DNA of 64,000 bases from an uncultured Mucilaginibacter sp. (GCA_903866915.1 CAIPPO010000087.1:1-64000), one strand, 5' to 3'. Numbered from the stretch's first letter, positions 33,175 to 43,244 are shown. The notes: a model not told the origin generated them from the sequence alone. A program made the numbers and translations.

Positions 33175-33708
33175 TTAATGTTCAAACCAATCTTCTTCAT
33201 TATCATCCGGGTCATCCTCATCAAAATTGTCAAAATCATCAGTATTAAACAGATCGTCGTTCAACATTAGCATTTCCAGCGCTTCCTCTTCCGGAGTACT
33301 AGCGTCGAAACGGATGGCCCAGTTATCGGGTATATCGTAACTTTTATCAAAGCCACGGATCCAGGCCACAAACTCCAACCTGAATTCTTCTATTTTACGG
33401 CGCATCAGATCAACATAATCTTCATTATTAAGGCCAAACAACTCGGTGCAGATTACGGCATTTAACATATTATGTGCGGCGTATTTAATCAGAACCGCGT
33501 TCTGCATGCGTATGGAGTATAAACCACCACCCTCAGCTCCGGCTATTTTTACTTGTATCAATACCGCATTACTTAGAATTTCTGCTGCTAAGCTATCAGT
33601 CGACACATCGTGTTTAAGCGCTGCAACAACCATTTGGGCAAGCTCCAACAATTCACCGGCTTTTTTGAATACCGGCAGCTGGCGATAACGGTTTAGTCTT
33701 TTTGACAT
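33175..33708 (-). CDS. Conserved hypothetical protein with acidic C-terminal tail
   Basis: MSKRLNRYRQLPVFKKAGELLELAQMVVAAL... ending NTDDFDNFDEDDPDDNEEDWFEH. Confidence 0.75.
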   Translation of the reverse strand: MSKRLNRYRQLPVFKKAGELLELAQMVVAALKHDVSTDSLAAEILSNAVLIQVKIAGAEGGGLYSIRMQNAVLIKYAAHNMLNAVICTELFGLNNEDYVDLMRRKIEEFRLEFVAWIRGFDKSYDIPDNWAIRFDASTPEEEALEMLMLNDDLFNTDDFDNFDEDDPDDNEEDWFEH

Positions 33709-33810
33709 AGAATAGATTTAAGGTTTAGTATAACTGGTGTTTGTAATTCAAATTAAAAAAGTATTCCAATTCAGGGTCAAGATATTGCGGGGCTGATTAT
33801 ATTTGCCCGC

Positions 33811-35085
33811 ATGAACATCCTGCTCCTCGGTTCGGGCGGAAGGGAAAGTGCCTTCGCCTGGAAAATTACTCAAAGTCCGAAATGCGAAAAACTATTTATA
33901 GCACCGGGTAATGCCGGCACACCAAAATACGGAACCAACGTGGACATTAAAACCACCAATTTTGAGGGGCTTAAAGCGTTTTCCTTAAACAACGGTATCG
34001 ACCTGGTTTTAGTAGGCCCAGAGGAACCATTGGTGAAAGGCATTCACGATTTCTTCCTGGCTGATGAGCAATTGAAACACATTCCGGTAGTCGGTCCGCA
34101 AGCCGAAGGAGCCCAGCTTGAGGGTAGCAAGGATTTTTCAAAGGCGTTTATGCAAAGGCATCATATTCCGGCGGCTGATTCGCAAACTTTCACCCGGGAA
34201 ACTTTGCAGGATGGTTTGGAATACCTAGAAACCGCTGGTTTACCCATAGTTTTGAAGGCCGATGGGCTGGCAGCCGGTAAAGGCGTGCTGATTTGTACCA
34301 CCCTGCAAGAGGCGCAGTACGAACTAACCGAAATGCTCGAAAACGCAAAGTTTGGCGATGCCAGTGCCAAAGTGGTGATCGAACAGTTTCTGGAGGGTAT
34401 TGAGCTATCGGTGTTTGTGATGACAGATGGCAAAAATTATAAGATATTACCGGAAGCAAAAGATTATAAGCGTATCGGCGAAGCTGATACCGGGCTGAAT
34501 ACAGGAGGCATGGGGTCGGTCTCGCCGGTACCATTTGCCGACAAGGTCTTCCTCAAAAAAGTTGAAGAACGAGTGATTATACCAACTGTTGAAGGTTTGC
34601 GAAAGGAAAATATTCCTTACAAAGGTTTTATTTTTATCGGTCTGATGAATTGCAATGGCGAGCCTTTTGTGATTGAATATAATTGCCGTATGGGTGACCC
34701 GGAAACGGAAAGTGTTATGCCAAGGATAGCCTCAGATTTTGTCGACCTGCTTATTGGTGTTGCTGAAGGAAATCTGGACACCAAAACCCTGGAGATATCG
34801 GACAAGGTTGCAGCAACCGTTATGATTGTTTCGGGCGGATATCCGGGCGAATACCTGAAAAATAAGGTTATTACAGGCACTGAAAACATACGCGATTCCA
34901 TCGTATTTCATGCGGGAACATCGTTTGACGGCGATGAGGTGATCAACACCGGTGGGCGGGTACTTGCTGTAACTACTTTACAGGAAAACCTTTTCGACGC
35001 ATTGCAGCAAGCAACCGCCGACGCCAGCCGGATCTATTTCGATGGAATGTATTTCAGAAGAGATATCGGGTTTGATTTGTTGTAG
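33811..35085 (+). CDS. purD: Phosphoribosylamine-glycine ligase
   Basis: MNILLLGSGGRESAFAWKI, APGNAGT, LKADGLAAGKGVLI, GEADTGLNTGGMGSVSP. Confidence 0.97.
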   Translation: MNILLLGSGGRESAFAWKITQSPKCEKLFIAPGNAGTPKYGTNVDIKTTNFEGLKAFSLNNGIDLVLVGPEEPLVKGIHDFFLADEQLKHIPVVGPQAEGAQLEGSKDFSKAFMQRHHIPAADSQTFTRETLQDGLEYLETAGLPIVLKADGLAAGKGVLICTTLQEAQYELTEMLENAKFGDASAKVVIEQFLEGIELSVFVMTDGKNYKILPEAKDYKRIGEADTGLNTGGMGSVSPVPFADKVFLKKVEERVIIPTVEGLRKENIPYKGFIFIGLMNCNGEPFVIEYNCRMGDPETESVMPRIASDFVDLLIGVAEGNLDTKTLEISDKVAATVMIVSGGYPGEYLKNKVITGTENIRDSIVFHAGTSFDGDEVINTGGRVLAVTTLQENLFDALQQATADASRIYFDGMYFRRDIGFDLL

Positions 35086-35122
35086 TCGGAAAGCACGAGA
35101 GGCCATTATTTTATAAAACAAT

Positions 35123-35152
35123 AAAAGCCCGAAGAAAATCCTTCGGGCTTTT
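35123..35152. terminator. Bidirectional rho-independent terminator between purD and the convergent TlpA-like gene
   Basis: Perfect 12-bp stem AAAAGCCCGAAG-aaaatc-CTTCGGGCTTTT. Confidence 0.9.
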
Positions 35153-35173
35153 AAGTTATCTCTACTTTTTGGG

Positions 35174-36325
35174 CTATTTGCTGCCGCCCGTGGTAGTACT
35201 CTTGCCAAATATCTCGGCCAGCTTATCTTCCAGATCGAAACCATGCAAGCTCTTTGCAATGATTTTCCCGCTTGGGTCAAGTAAAAAATTTGCCGGAATG
35301 CCACGGACCGCATACAATTCCGCTTCTTTACTTTTCCAGAATTGCAAGTCGGACACCTGTGTCCAGGTCAAATGATCTTTGTGGATGGCATTCAGCCATT
35401 TTTGTTTACCGGTTGGCTGATCAAGCGAAACGCCTATAATTGTAAAATTCTTGTCTTTGTATTTCCCAAAAGCCTTCACCACATTCGGATTTTCATGACG
35501 GCAGGGGCCGCACCAGGATGCCCAAAAATCAACCAGTACATATTTGCCTCTGAATGATTGAAGGCTAACTAAATTACCAGCCGTATCGGCTTCAGTAAAC
35601 AAGGGTGCTTCCTGCCCCAATGCTACCGCTTTTAATTTCGGAAGCCTGTCGCCAAAGGCTTTAGCTGCATCCGTCTGTTTGATTTCGGCAGTAAGGTTTT
35701 CATACAAAGGGGCTATATCTGCATAATCTGCACCGTAGGCCGAATACATTTCCAGTGCGTTTAAGCTGATGTAAGAACCCGGATTTTGCTGAATAAACTG
35801 CTTGATGATAGCCAGTTCTTTTGCATCAAGTGCATTTTGTTCAGCTGCCGACTGACGCTGAAAAACTTCTGAATTTTTTTGTTCTTCTGTTGCAGCTTTT
35901 TCTTTTGCATCGTGAACCTCCTGCTCGTCGTCGATCGGTTTAGTCAAAGCGTTATAACGAGCATTGTCCTGGTTGGTTTTAGGACCATCCACTTTTGCAT
36001 TAGCCAGCTTATCATCACTACTAACCTTAATATCGCCTTGTTCAACGTAGATCGATTTATAATCTTTGTATTTCAGGCCATCGCCTTTTTCATTTAAAAC
36101 AAGGTAAGCGTTAAGCGGCACTTTACCTACCGTACCTTTAAACTCGAATTGCCCGTTGTTCAATACAACAGAGTCCTTCTCTAGCTTTTCTTTTACCTGA
36201 TAAATGATATAGATTTTGGCCGGGGCATTAAAACTGCCAACTTTGCCGTGCACAGTGTACGGGCCGTCCTGGGCCAGGGAAATAAAGGGCAAAAGGGTGA
36301 ATGCCGCAAGGATTATTTTCTTCAT
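35174..36325 (-). CDS. TlpA/ResA-like thioredoxin protein with N-terminal DUF4369-like domain
   Basis: Signal peptide; YVLVDFWASWCGPCRHENPNVVKAFGKYKDKNFTIIGVSLD; GIPANFLLDPSGKIIA. Confidence 0.9.
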   Translation of the reverse strand: MKKIILAAFTLLPFISLAQDGPYTVHGKVGSFNAPAKIYIIYQVKEKLEKDSVVLNNGQFEFKGTVGKVPLNAYLVLNEKGDGLKYKDYKSIYVEQGDIKVSSDDKLANAKVDGPKTNQDNARYNALTKPIDDEQEVHDAKEKAATEEQKNSEVFQRQSAAEQNALDAKELAIIKQFIQQNPGSYISLNALEMYSAYGADYADIAPLYENLTAEIKQTDAAKAFGDRLPKLKAVALGQEAPLFTEADTAGNLVSLQSFRGKYVLVDFWASWCGPCRHENPNVVKAFGKYKDKNFTIIGVSLDQPTGKQKWLNAIHKDHLTWTQVSDLQFWKSKEAELYAVRGIPANFLLDPSGKIIAKSLHGFDLEDKLAEIFGKSTTTGGSK

Positions 36326-36475
36326 ATTTCAACTATTGAGAATCCAATAATAGCAATTATTTTACAAAGTTGACTAATTTAATAGATTTTATCTGCTATT
36401 AAAAAATTCAACCACTAAGCGCGCAATTCGTCTTATTCAAATCAGCCGCACGCATGTAATTGGGCTGATTGAGGC

Positions 36476-37606
36476 CTATTTACCCAATACTTCGTCGAGT
36501 TTGGCTTCGAGGTCATCGCCACGCAAATCAAGCGCAATGATTTTTCCACTAGGGTCGATCAGGAAATTTTTGGGTATACTTTGAACGTAGTAAAGCCGTG
36601 CAACCGAATTGTTCCAAAACTTCAGGTCCGACAGATGGGTCCAGCCTTCAAGGTGATCAGCCCGTATAGCACTTAGCCAGGCGAAACCGCCATTGGGCCT
36701 GTCGAGCGAAATACTAACAATGGTAAAATTTTTATCTTTAAACCGATTAAACGCGTGGACCACATAATGACTCTCCTGTCTGCAGGGGCCACACCATGAT
36801 GCCCAAAAATCGAGCAGCACATATTTTCCCCTGAATGATGACAACCTTACCGGATGTCCCGTGGTATCAGCCTGTTCAAAATCAGGGGCAAGCGAACCTA
36901 TCGACGTGCTTTTTAAGGACTCCAGCGCATCACGTAATGAGCGGGCAGTCTCGGTATCCTGCATTTCTTTCGATAAGCCATCCAGCAATGGCAATAATTC
37001 TACCGGGTCGGGAGTTGGACCGTCCAAACCACCTATGGTTACCAGACTCAAATAGCTGGTGGGATTTGCCTGAATAAAACTTTTCAATTGCTGATGAAGG
37101 TCATTTTGTATCGTTTTGATCTGGGCCTGCAGGTTGATGCCCGAAGTGCTCGAATCACTTTTTCCATGAAGTGCGTCTACAGTCAGCTTATTTATTTTGT
37201 TTGAAGCCTCTGCCCTGATGGCGGATAACTTCAAAAACTGATCATTTATGCCCGAACCTAAAACTTTCGCCTTGTAGGCCGAATCGGGACTTTGTATAGT
37301 GGTATTTCCTTTGTCGAAACAAAAAACCAGCCGGTCGGGAATACTATCAATCAACTTCCTTGAACCAACACTTTTATAATCTACCACTAACTGCGCAAGC
37401 GAAGGATAGATCAGGTCGCCCTTAAAGGTAAACACGCCATTCACTACTTTCGATGAATCAAGAATTTTATTTGAACCAACCTGGTATAACATAAAAACCT
37501 GTGCATTCATATTACCCAGTTTCCCAGTGATTGTAAATGGCTGCGGCGTTTGGCTAAATGCCATAAGCGGCAACAACAGGGTAAGGCAAAATACTATCTT
37601 CTTCAT
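36476..37606 (-). CDS. TlpA/ResA-like thioredoxin protein with N-terminal DUF4369-like domain (tandem paralogue)
   Basis: YVLLDFWASWCGPCRQESHYVVHAFNRFKDKNFTIVSISLDRP; same layout as the adjacent gene. Confidence 0.9.
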   Translation of the reverse strand: MKKIVFCLTLLLPLMAFSQTPQPFTITGKLGNMNAQVFMLYQVGSNKILDSSKVVNGVFTFKGDLIYPSLAQLVVDYKSVGSRKLIDSIPDRLVFCFDKGNTTIQSPDSAYKAKVLGSGINDQFLKLSAIRAEASNKINKLTVDALHGKSDSSTSGINLQAQIKTIQNDLHQQLKSFIQANPTSYLSLVTIGGLDGPTPDPVELLPLLDGLSKEMQDTETARSLRDALESLKSTSIGSLAPDFEQADTTGHPVRLSSFRGKYVLLDFWASWCGPCRQESHYVVHAFNRFKDKNFTIVSISLDRPNGGFAWLSAIRADHLEGWTHLSDLKFWNNSVARLYYVQSIPKNFLIDPSGKIIALDLRGDDLEAKLDEVLGK

Positions 37607-37657
37607 CCGTATCTAATTTATGACATGCATAACGTTTTATTCGATCTTCAATTGCAA

Positions 37658-38839
37658 TCAGTTCAATTTTTGGTAAGTTTTCCACCAAAGATCGGGCATT
37701 TCACCGGCGACTGCCGTCTTATAGTCGTCATAGCGGCAAGGCACCAGGTGGAAGCGCTCATTAGCAGAACCCGTTGTTGGATAGGGCACCTGCATCCACC
37801 ACCGATCTGACTTTTTGCTTTTCACAAAGATAACCTCATGATCTTCGTGTTTCAAACTTGTTTTGTAAATGAGGTATTGCGATTTAGGGTTAAGCGGAAA
37901 ATCTTTTTTCCGATTATAAAACCCATCAATAAAATACCAAATCATTTGTGCCAGCAGGGTAGCGGTTTGACCGTTGCTGTCAAAAGCGGGGTTAAATTCG
38001 TAAAAACCTATAGAACTCAACTTATCGTTAAAACCGGCATACCGGGCAATCTGGCAGGCCTCCTCGCCATAAAAACCGTTGGGGGAAGCATTGGCATTGC
38101 CCGCTGCATCTGATGACCTGACGGCACCAATATCAAAACTAACCATGTTCGCATTGCGGATAACAGGCTCTGCTACGGCTACTGTACCACTAACTTCACC
38201 AAGCCGATGGACATCAAAATAGAGTTTATCCATCACCCGCAAACTTTGCTGACTTGTAAAATAGGTTTGAAAGCCCAGATTGCTGTAATTGAACAGGTAA
38301 TTAGGCTCGTGTAAAAAAATCTTGTTCAGATAGCTAAGGGATGTGGTTTCAATTGTATCGATAAATGCGTCGTCATCCAGGTCAAAGCGCGGATCGACGA
38401 TAACCAGATCAACTTTTAGTTCCAATTCTTCATATGCAAGGTACTGTGCATAAGTCAAATCCTGCCCTCCGCCAATAATTACCGGTAAAATGTCTTTGCG
38501 GATCAGCTCATTAACAACTGTTTTGACAGCAAAGTAAGTATCCGTAACAACCGCTCCCTGTTTGATGTTACCAAGGTCGACGATGCGGGTTTTGTAGCTG
38601 CCTTCAAACAAAGCGTACAAACGCTCGCGCACATAATCGGGGCCCAGCGCACAACCCGGATTGTTGATAGCGTTTCGGTCGTCCTGTACACCAATGATTG
38701 CGATGTCTGCCTTCTCATCCAGATCAGGAAACGTTGTAGTAAACAGCCTGATCCGCTCGCCCAGTTGGCTGTTGAAATACCCGGTTTTCGGGGTTATCGC
38801 ATCCAGGTTTATCGGCGTAAAAAAGTCGGATAAAGACAT
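37658..38839 (-). CDS. Arginase/formimidoylglutamase family protein
   Basis: DIAIIGVQDDRNA, VIIGGGQDLTYAQYLAY, VDLVIVDPRFDLDDD, MVSFDIGAVRSSDA. Confidence 0.82.
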   Translation of the reverse strand: MSLSDFFTPINLDAITPKTGYFNSQLGERIRLFTTTFPDLDEKADIAIIGVQDDRNAINNPGCALGPDYVRERLYALFEGSYKTRIVDLGNIKQGAVVTDTYFAVKTVVNELIRKDILPVIIGGGQDLTYAQYLAYEELELKVDLVIVDPRFDLDDDAFIDTIETTSLSYLNKIFLHEPNYLFNYSNLGFQTYFTSQQSLRVMDKLYFDVHRLGEVSGTVAVAEPVIRNANMVSFDIGAVRSSDAAGNANASPNGFYGEEACQIARYAGFNDKLSSIGFYEFNPAFDSNGQTATLLAQMIWYFIDGFYNRKKDFPLNPKSQYLIYKTSLKHEDHEVIFVKSKKSDRWWMQVPYPTTGSANERFHLVPCRYDDYKTAVAGEMPDLWWKTYQKLN

Positions 38840-39036
38840 GTTGATTCGAAGATTGGGTAATTTGAAAATTTGAAAACATTAAAGATTCTTCAAAATTTCT
38901 GAAAGCAAACATATTTAATTTATGATGTCTTTTGTACTAAAAATTTGAACATCTTAAATACTGCGTTTTTATGTCTGCAACAAATAGCATATTTGCGCTT
39001 AAATAATATGAATTACCTCATTTCATTTTGCATTAA

Positions 39037-40014
39037 TTGATACTGGTTACAGGAGCAACGGGTTTTTTAGGTGCAGAAGTTGCAAATCAACTGGCAGGGC
39101 AAGGTATGCGTATCCGTTGTACAAGGCGGCGCAGCTCGGCAATTCCTTCGCAGCTTAATCAGTACAAAGATCAAATTGAATGGTTTGAAGCCGATATCCT
39201 TGATATTTCAGCTTTGGACGACGCATTTGAAGGCATCACCCACGTTTACAATTGCGCTGCATTTGTATCACTCCGGCAGGTTGATAAAAAGCAAATGATA
39301 TACACCAATGTAAACGGCACAGCAAACATCGTAAATCTTTGCCTGGTAAATGATTGCCGCCTGGTTCATGTGAGTTCTGTTGCTGCAGTTGGCCAGGCCA
39401 AACCAGGCTTGTTAACCAGCGAAAAAGATCAATTAGATCAGGCTTTGGAAACAGATGGGTATGCTATTTCAAAATTAGAAAGTGAGATGGAAGTGTGGCG
39501 CGGCATCGCCGAAGGCATGAGTGCGGTGATCGTAAACCCTTCAATTATCATTGGACCGAGCGCAGGTACTGCAGGAAGCGGCGCCTTGTTTAAAGTTGTG
39601 CAAAACGGCCTCAAATTTTACACCGCAGGCGGAATGGGCTTTGTTGATGTTGAAGACGTGGCGACCTGCATGATTAAATTAATGGCTGCCAATATAACCG
39701 GTGAGCGATATATAATAAGCGCCGAAAATATCTCGTATAAAGAAATTACGCAACGGATAGCTACTTGCTTTGGCGTTAAGCCGCCATCAATTGCGGCAAA
39801 CTCATGGATGATGGAACTCGCCTGGCGGGCTGCTGCATTTACAGGTTTATTTAATGGGGGTTCTCCCGGCATAGATAAGGTTTCCGCACAGGCAGCGTCC
39901 CTGGTCAGGGCGTTTGACAACAGCAAGATCAGGAAGGCTATCGATTTCAAATTCAAGCCGCTTGACGACTCTATCAAAGCTATTTGCGCGGCCTTAGGTA
40001 AAACAGCGGTTTAA
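39037..40014 (+). CDS. NAD-dependent epimerase/dehydratase (extended SDR)
   Basis: ILVTGATGFLGAEVANQLAGQGMRIRCTRR, YAISKLESE, NPSIIIGPSAG. Probable TTG start. Confidence 0.88.
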   Translation: MILVTGATGFLGAEVANQLAGQGMRIRCTRRRSSAIPSQLNQYKDQIEWFEADILDISALDDAFEGITHVYNCAAFVSLRQVDKKQMIYTNVNGTANIVNLCLVNDCRLVHVSSVAAVGQAKPGLLTSEKDQLDQALETDGYAISKLESEMEVWRGIAEGMSAVIVNPSIIIGPSAGTAGSGALFKVVQNGLKFYTAGGMGFVDVEDVATCMIKLMAANITGERYIISAENISYKEITQRIATCFGVKPPSIAANSWMMELAWRAAAFTGLFNGGSPGIDKVSAQAASLVRAFDNSKIRKAIDFKFKPLDDSIKAICAALGKTAV

Positions 40015-40082
40015 ATTTCATCTTAGACGAACCTGCTCTGTTCGTTTCTTTTCTATAATTTTGGATTTTGAATGAGCCTTCT

Positions 40083-40556
40083 ATGAAAAGGTTATTATTT
40101 GTTAGTTTATGCTTTTTCTGCGGTTGTGTAGTGTCATCAACGCAGCAACGCGAGGCAGACGCCGCTGTCCAACACTATACTGAAGATCTTTTTGATCACC
40201 CAAAGTACCTTGTTCCGGTCGGTTTTTCAGCCCTGGAGAAAAAAAGATACATCACAGCGCTTGACTCCTCGCTTAATTACGCCCATATACAGGATGGAGA
40301 ATATAAAAAAATGGAGCACTATGTCGATAGCGAAAATTACCAGCGTCCCGATCGTGCATCGCAAAATATCAAACAACTTGACAGTATTGAAAAAGAACGA
40401 CTGTACTATTATGTGCTTGACTTTTCGTTTAGAATCGATTCGTTTGGGCATAAAAAACTAAAAAAATACCATTTCGAGCTCGACACGGCCTTTCGTGTCA
40501 CTAAAGCCACTGATATTAGTTACGGCAGGAATACGCCACCACCGGCTCCCAAATAA
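40083..40556 (+). CDS. Hypothetical lipoprotein
   Basis: MKRLLFVSLCFFCGCVVSS lipobox-like signal; intact ORF. Confidence 0.65.
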   Translation: MKRLLFVSLCFFCGCVVSSTQQREADAAVQHYTEDLFDHPKYLVPVGFSALEKKRYITALDSSLNYAHIQDGEYKKMEHYVDSENYQRPDRASQNIKQLDSIEKERLYYYVLDFSFRIDSFGHKKLKKYHFELDTAFRVTKATDISYGRNTPPPAPK

Positions 40557-40799
40557 ACTGTCAATTAAAATGAACACTGCGGTGAATGGTGTAAACAATG
40601 TATTTTTTCAATGCTTGTACTTAACCGCCCGTGTGTTCAATCTAATTTGTTGTGAACTAAAAAACACAACGTGTAATTGATACACTAAATTGGTGCTGAA
40701 TAAACAATAACTAACCAAAATTTTGCACCTTTGTAGCGCTTGCCCGCTAATATCCAGCACATCATCCGGATTATAGCGGTTCCTTTACCTGAATAAAGC

Positions 40800-42092
40800 A
40801 TGGACCAATATTTTATCATCGATTTCGACAGCACTTTTACGCAGGTAGAGGCTCTGGACGAACTTGCGCGTATTTCGCTGCGGAAACATCCGGATCGCGA
40901 AAAGATCTATAAACAGATCGAAGATTATACTAATGCCGCTATGGAGGGGAAACTTTCCTTCAGCGAGAGTCTGGCTGCCAGGGTAAAATTACTGGAGGCA
41001 AACCGCGACCACCTGAAGCAATTAATTACGCACCTTAAGAAAAAGGTATCCACCTCATTTTCGAGGAACAGCAATTTTTTCAAGCAGCATCAGGATAACG
41101 TATATATCGTATCAGGCGGATTTAAAGAATTTATTACACCTGTAGTTACCGATTACTTCATTAAAAAAGAAAATATTTACGCCAATACTTTTGTATTCGA
41201 CGAGCAAGACAATATTATCGGCTACGACCGTGAGAACCCGCTTTCGCAAGAAGGTGGCAAGGTTAAGCTGTTAAAACAGATGGGCTTGCAGGGCGAAATT
41301 TTTGGTATTGGTGATGGCTATTCTGATTTCCAGTTAAAGGAATCAGGAATGATTAAAAAATTCTTTGCTTTTACTGAAAATATCGAACGGAAATCGGTAG
41401 CAGAAAAAGCCGATCATGTTACGCCAAGTTTTGACGAGTTCCTTTACATTAACAAACTGCCACGCGCTATATCTTACCCTAAAAATCGCATCAAATGCCT
41501 TGTTGTGGGTCAGGTAGACGAGGAGGCAATTGAACAGATGCGCAAGGAAGGTTACGATATCAGGCATAAAGAAAGCATAGAAGAGAAATACCTGGAGGAA
41601 GCCGGCGTACTTTTGTGCGACGAAGACAACCAACCCACACCTGAACATTTAGAAAATGCAGGGCGCCTAAAAGTTATCGGTATCTTAGGTCGCGTATCGG
41701 GACGGCGGTTATCAGAAACTGCCTGCGAAAACGGGATTATCATTTTCGATGACCCGAAATATAATCCACGCAACGTCGACTTCATTCCAAAACGGATAAT
41801 TGGGTTTATGAATGAGGGTAAAACGCATATGAGCTGTAACTTTCCCGATCTGCAGCCCCCGCGTAATGATAGCGCTCACCGGATCATCCATATTCATACC
41901 AATGTTCCCGGTATACTTGCACAAATTAATGAGGTTTTTGCCCGCCATAACATCAATATTGTTGGTGAATTCCTGGTTACCAATGCGCAGATCGGCTATG
42001 TAATTACCGACGTACATGCCGGCTATAGCAACCGCGTACTGAACGAGTTAAAAGCGATCGATCATACAATCAAATTTAGGTTGTTGTATTAA
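40800..42092 (+). CDS. HAD-family phosphoserine phosphatase-like protein fused to a PGDH-like remnant and a C-terminal ACT domain
   Basis: FIIDFDSTFTQVEALDELARISL, VSGGFKEFITPVVTDYF, FGIGDGYSDFQLKESG; then PGDH-like VLLCDEDNQPTPEHLENAGRLKVIGILGRVS; ACT-like RIIHIHTNVPGILAQINEVFARHNINIVGEFLVT. Confidence 0.85.
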   Translation: MDQYFIIDFDSTFTQVEALDELARISLRKHPDREKIYKQIEDYTNAAMEGKLSFSESLAARVKLLEANRDHLKQLITHLKKKVSTSFSRNSNFFKQHQDNVYIVSGGFKEFITPVVTDYFIKKENIYANTFVFDEQDNIIGYDRENPLSQEGGKVKLLKQMGLQGEIFGIGDGYSDFQLKESGMIKKFFAFTENIERKSVAEKADHVTPSFDEFLYINKLPRAISYPKNRIKCLVVGQVDEEAIEQMRKEGYDIRHKESIEEKYLEEAGVLLCDEDNQPTPEHLENAGRLKVIGILGRVSGRRLSETACENGIIIFDDPKYNPRNVDFIPKRIIGFMNEGKTHMSCNFPDLQPPRNDSAHRIIHIHTNVPGILAQINEVFARHNINIVGEFLVTNAQIGYVITDVHAGYSNRVLNELKAIDHTIKFRLLY

Positions 42093-42212
42093 ATGAAGCC
42101 TGGAAAATGGTTTGGTGTAACTACGGTGCTCGCGGTTACCTAATGTTCACGTAAAACACCCTGTTACTACCTGTTCTAACCCCAAAATGCACTGTTCTAC
42201 AGCTGTTTATTC

Positions 42213-42463
42213 GCAAAAAAAGGCCGGTGCGTATCCGGTCGTTTGAACGGTTTTTTGCAAGTTATTGGCAAGCAGGCGATTAGGTGTTCAAAATGACACG
42301 TCCGACCGGAAATTGCAAATGACTGATAATCAATGTATTGAACAGCCAAATGCCGAAATATTTCCGGTCGCGCCGAACAAAAGCTGTTATCGCCTCAGTA
42401 TCAATTGATTGGCTAAAAATCAACCGGTCATCTTAGAGACTATGCAATTAGCTGATTATCAGC
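42213..42463. other. Intergenic region with several inverted repeats, function unknown
   Basis: GCAAAAAA(42213-42220)/TTTTTTGC(42251-42258); GACCGGAAAT(42304-42313)/ATTTCCGGTC(42360-42369); GCTGATTATCAGC(42451-42463). Confidence 0.55.
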
Positions 42464-42695
42464 CATAGTTTTCGCAAAAAGCGATTTTAAGGGTTTATCA
42501 TTCCCGGCAGTGTTCAAGCTACCATGTTAAGTGCTGTAAATGAATAGGTTGCGAGGCTGGCTACCGGTGACAATCAGTTTTCATAAAATACAATTGGAAC
42601 AAATCAGCGCCAAAAAAGGTATTTCGGACTCGATTTTAGAATCACTCCCGTAGGTACAGATTTGTACTGATGATGCCTATTTCGTAGATTTTGCC

Positions 42696-42718
42696 AAAAA
42701 GGTGGTTTTTTAACCGCC
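42696..42718 (-). terminator. Likely terminator for the universal stress protein gene
   Basis: Minus strand GGCGGTTAAAAAACCACC followed by TTTTT. Confidence 0.65.
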
Positions 42719-42754
42719 CTCAAAACGACCTTCCGGATTTTCCGACTTTCCGAC

Positions 42755-43216
42755 TTAAACCGGCACCACCAGCACAGCCACTTTCGAATGCCTGACCACG
42801 TGTTCGGCAACACTGCCCAGCAATAGGCGATCAAGCCCTGAACGACTGTGCGTTCCGATGACGATCAGATCGACCTTAAATTGATTGCTGTAATCGATTA
42901 TGCTTTCGGCCGCTGAGCCGTATTCGCTGAAATGACTAACTTTAAGATCCTTTGCGTATTTCTTTATTGTTCGGTCAATGATATTATCCGAAACTTCGCC
43001 TTGTATTTTTATCAATTCCGGGTCATCACCTAAACCCTGTTCAAAGGGCATACCGTTAATCAGTCCGGCATCACCGGGAGAAGAAACGATCAGTTCCTTA
43101 ATGTTCACCAGGATTACTTCCGAATGGTAATTATGCGCCAGGTCAAAGCCCCGGGCTGCAGCCTGGTCTGACTCCAGGCTTTCATCAATTGCGATCAATA
43201 TTTTGCTCAAGTTCAT
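42755..43216 (-). CDS. Universal stress protein (UspA family)
   Basis: ILIAIDESLESDQAAARGFDLA; VIGTHSRSGLDRLLLGSVAEHVVRHSKVAVLVVPV. Confidence 0.95.
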   Translation of the reverse strand: MNLSKILIAIDESLESDQAAARGFDLAHNYHSEVILVNIKELIVSSPGDAGLINGMPFEQGLGDDPELIKIQGEVSDNIIDRTIKKYAKDLKVSHFSEYGSAAESIIDYSNQFKVDLIVIGTHSRSGLDRLLLGSVAEHVVRHSKVAVLVVPV

Positions 43217-43244
43217 CTTAATTTTTTAACAGACGACATCGGGT

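Noticed and set aside
42604-42834. 76-aa minus-strand ORF beside usp
   Set aside because: Overlaps the usp 3' end in another frame and spans its likely terminator.
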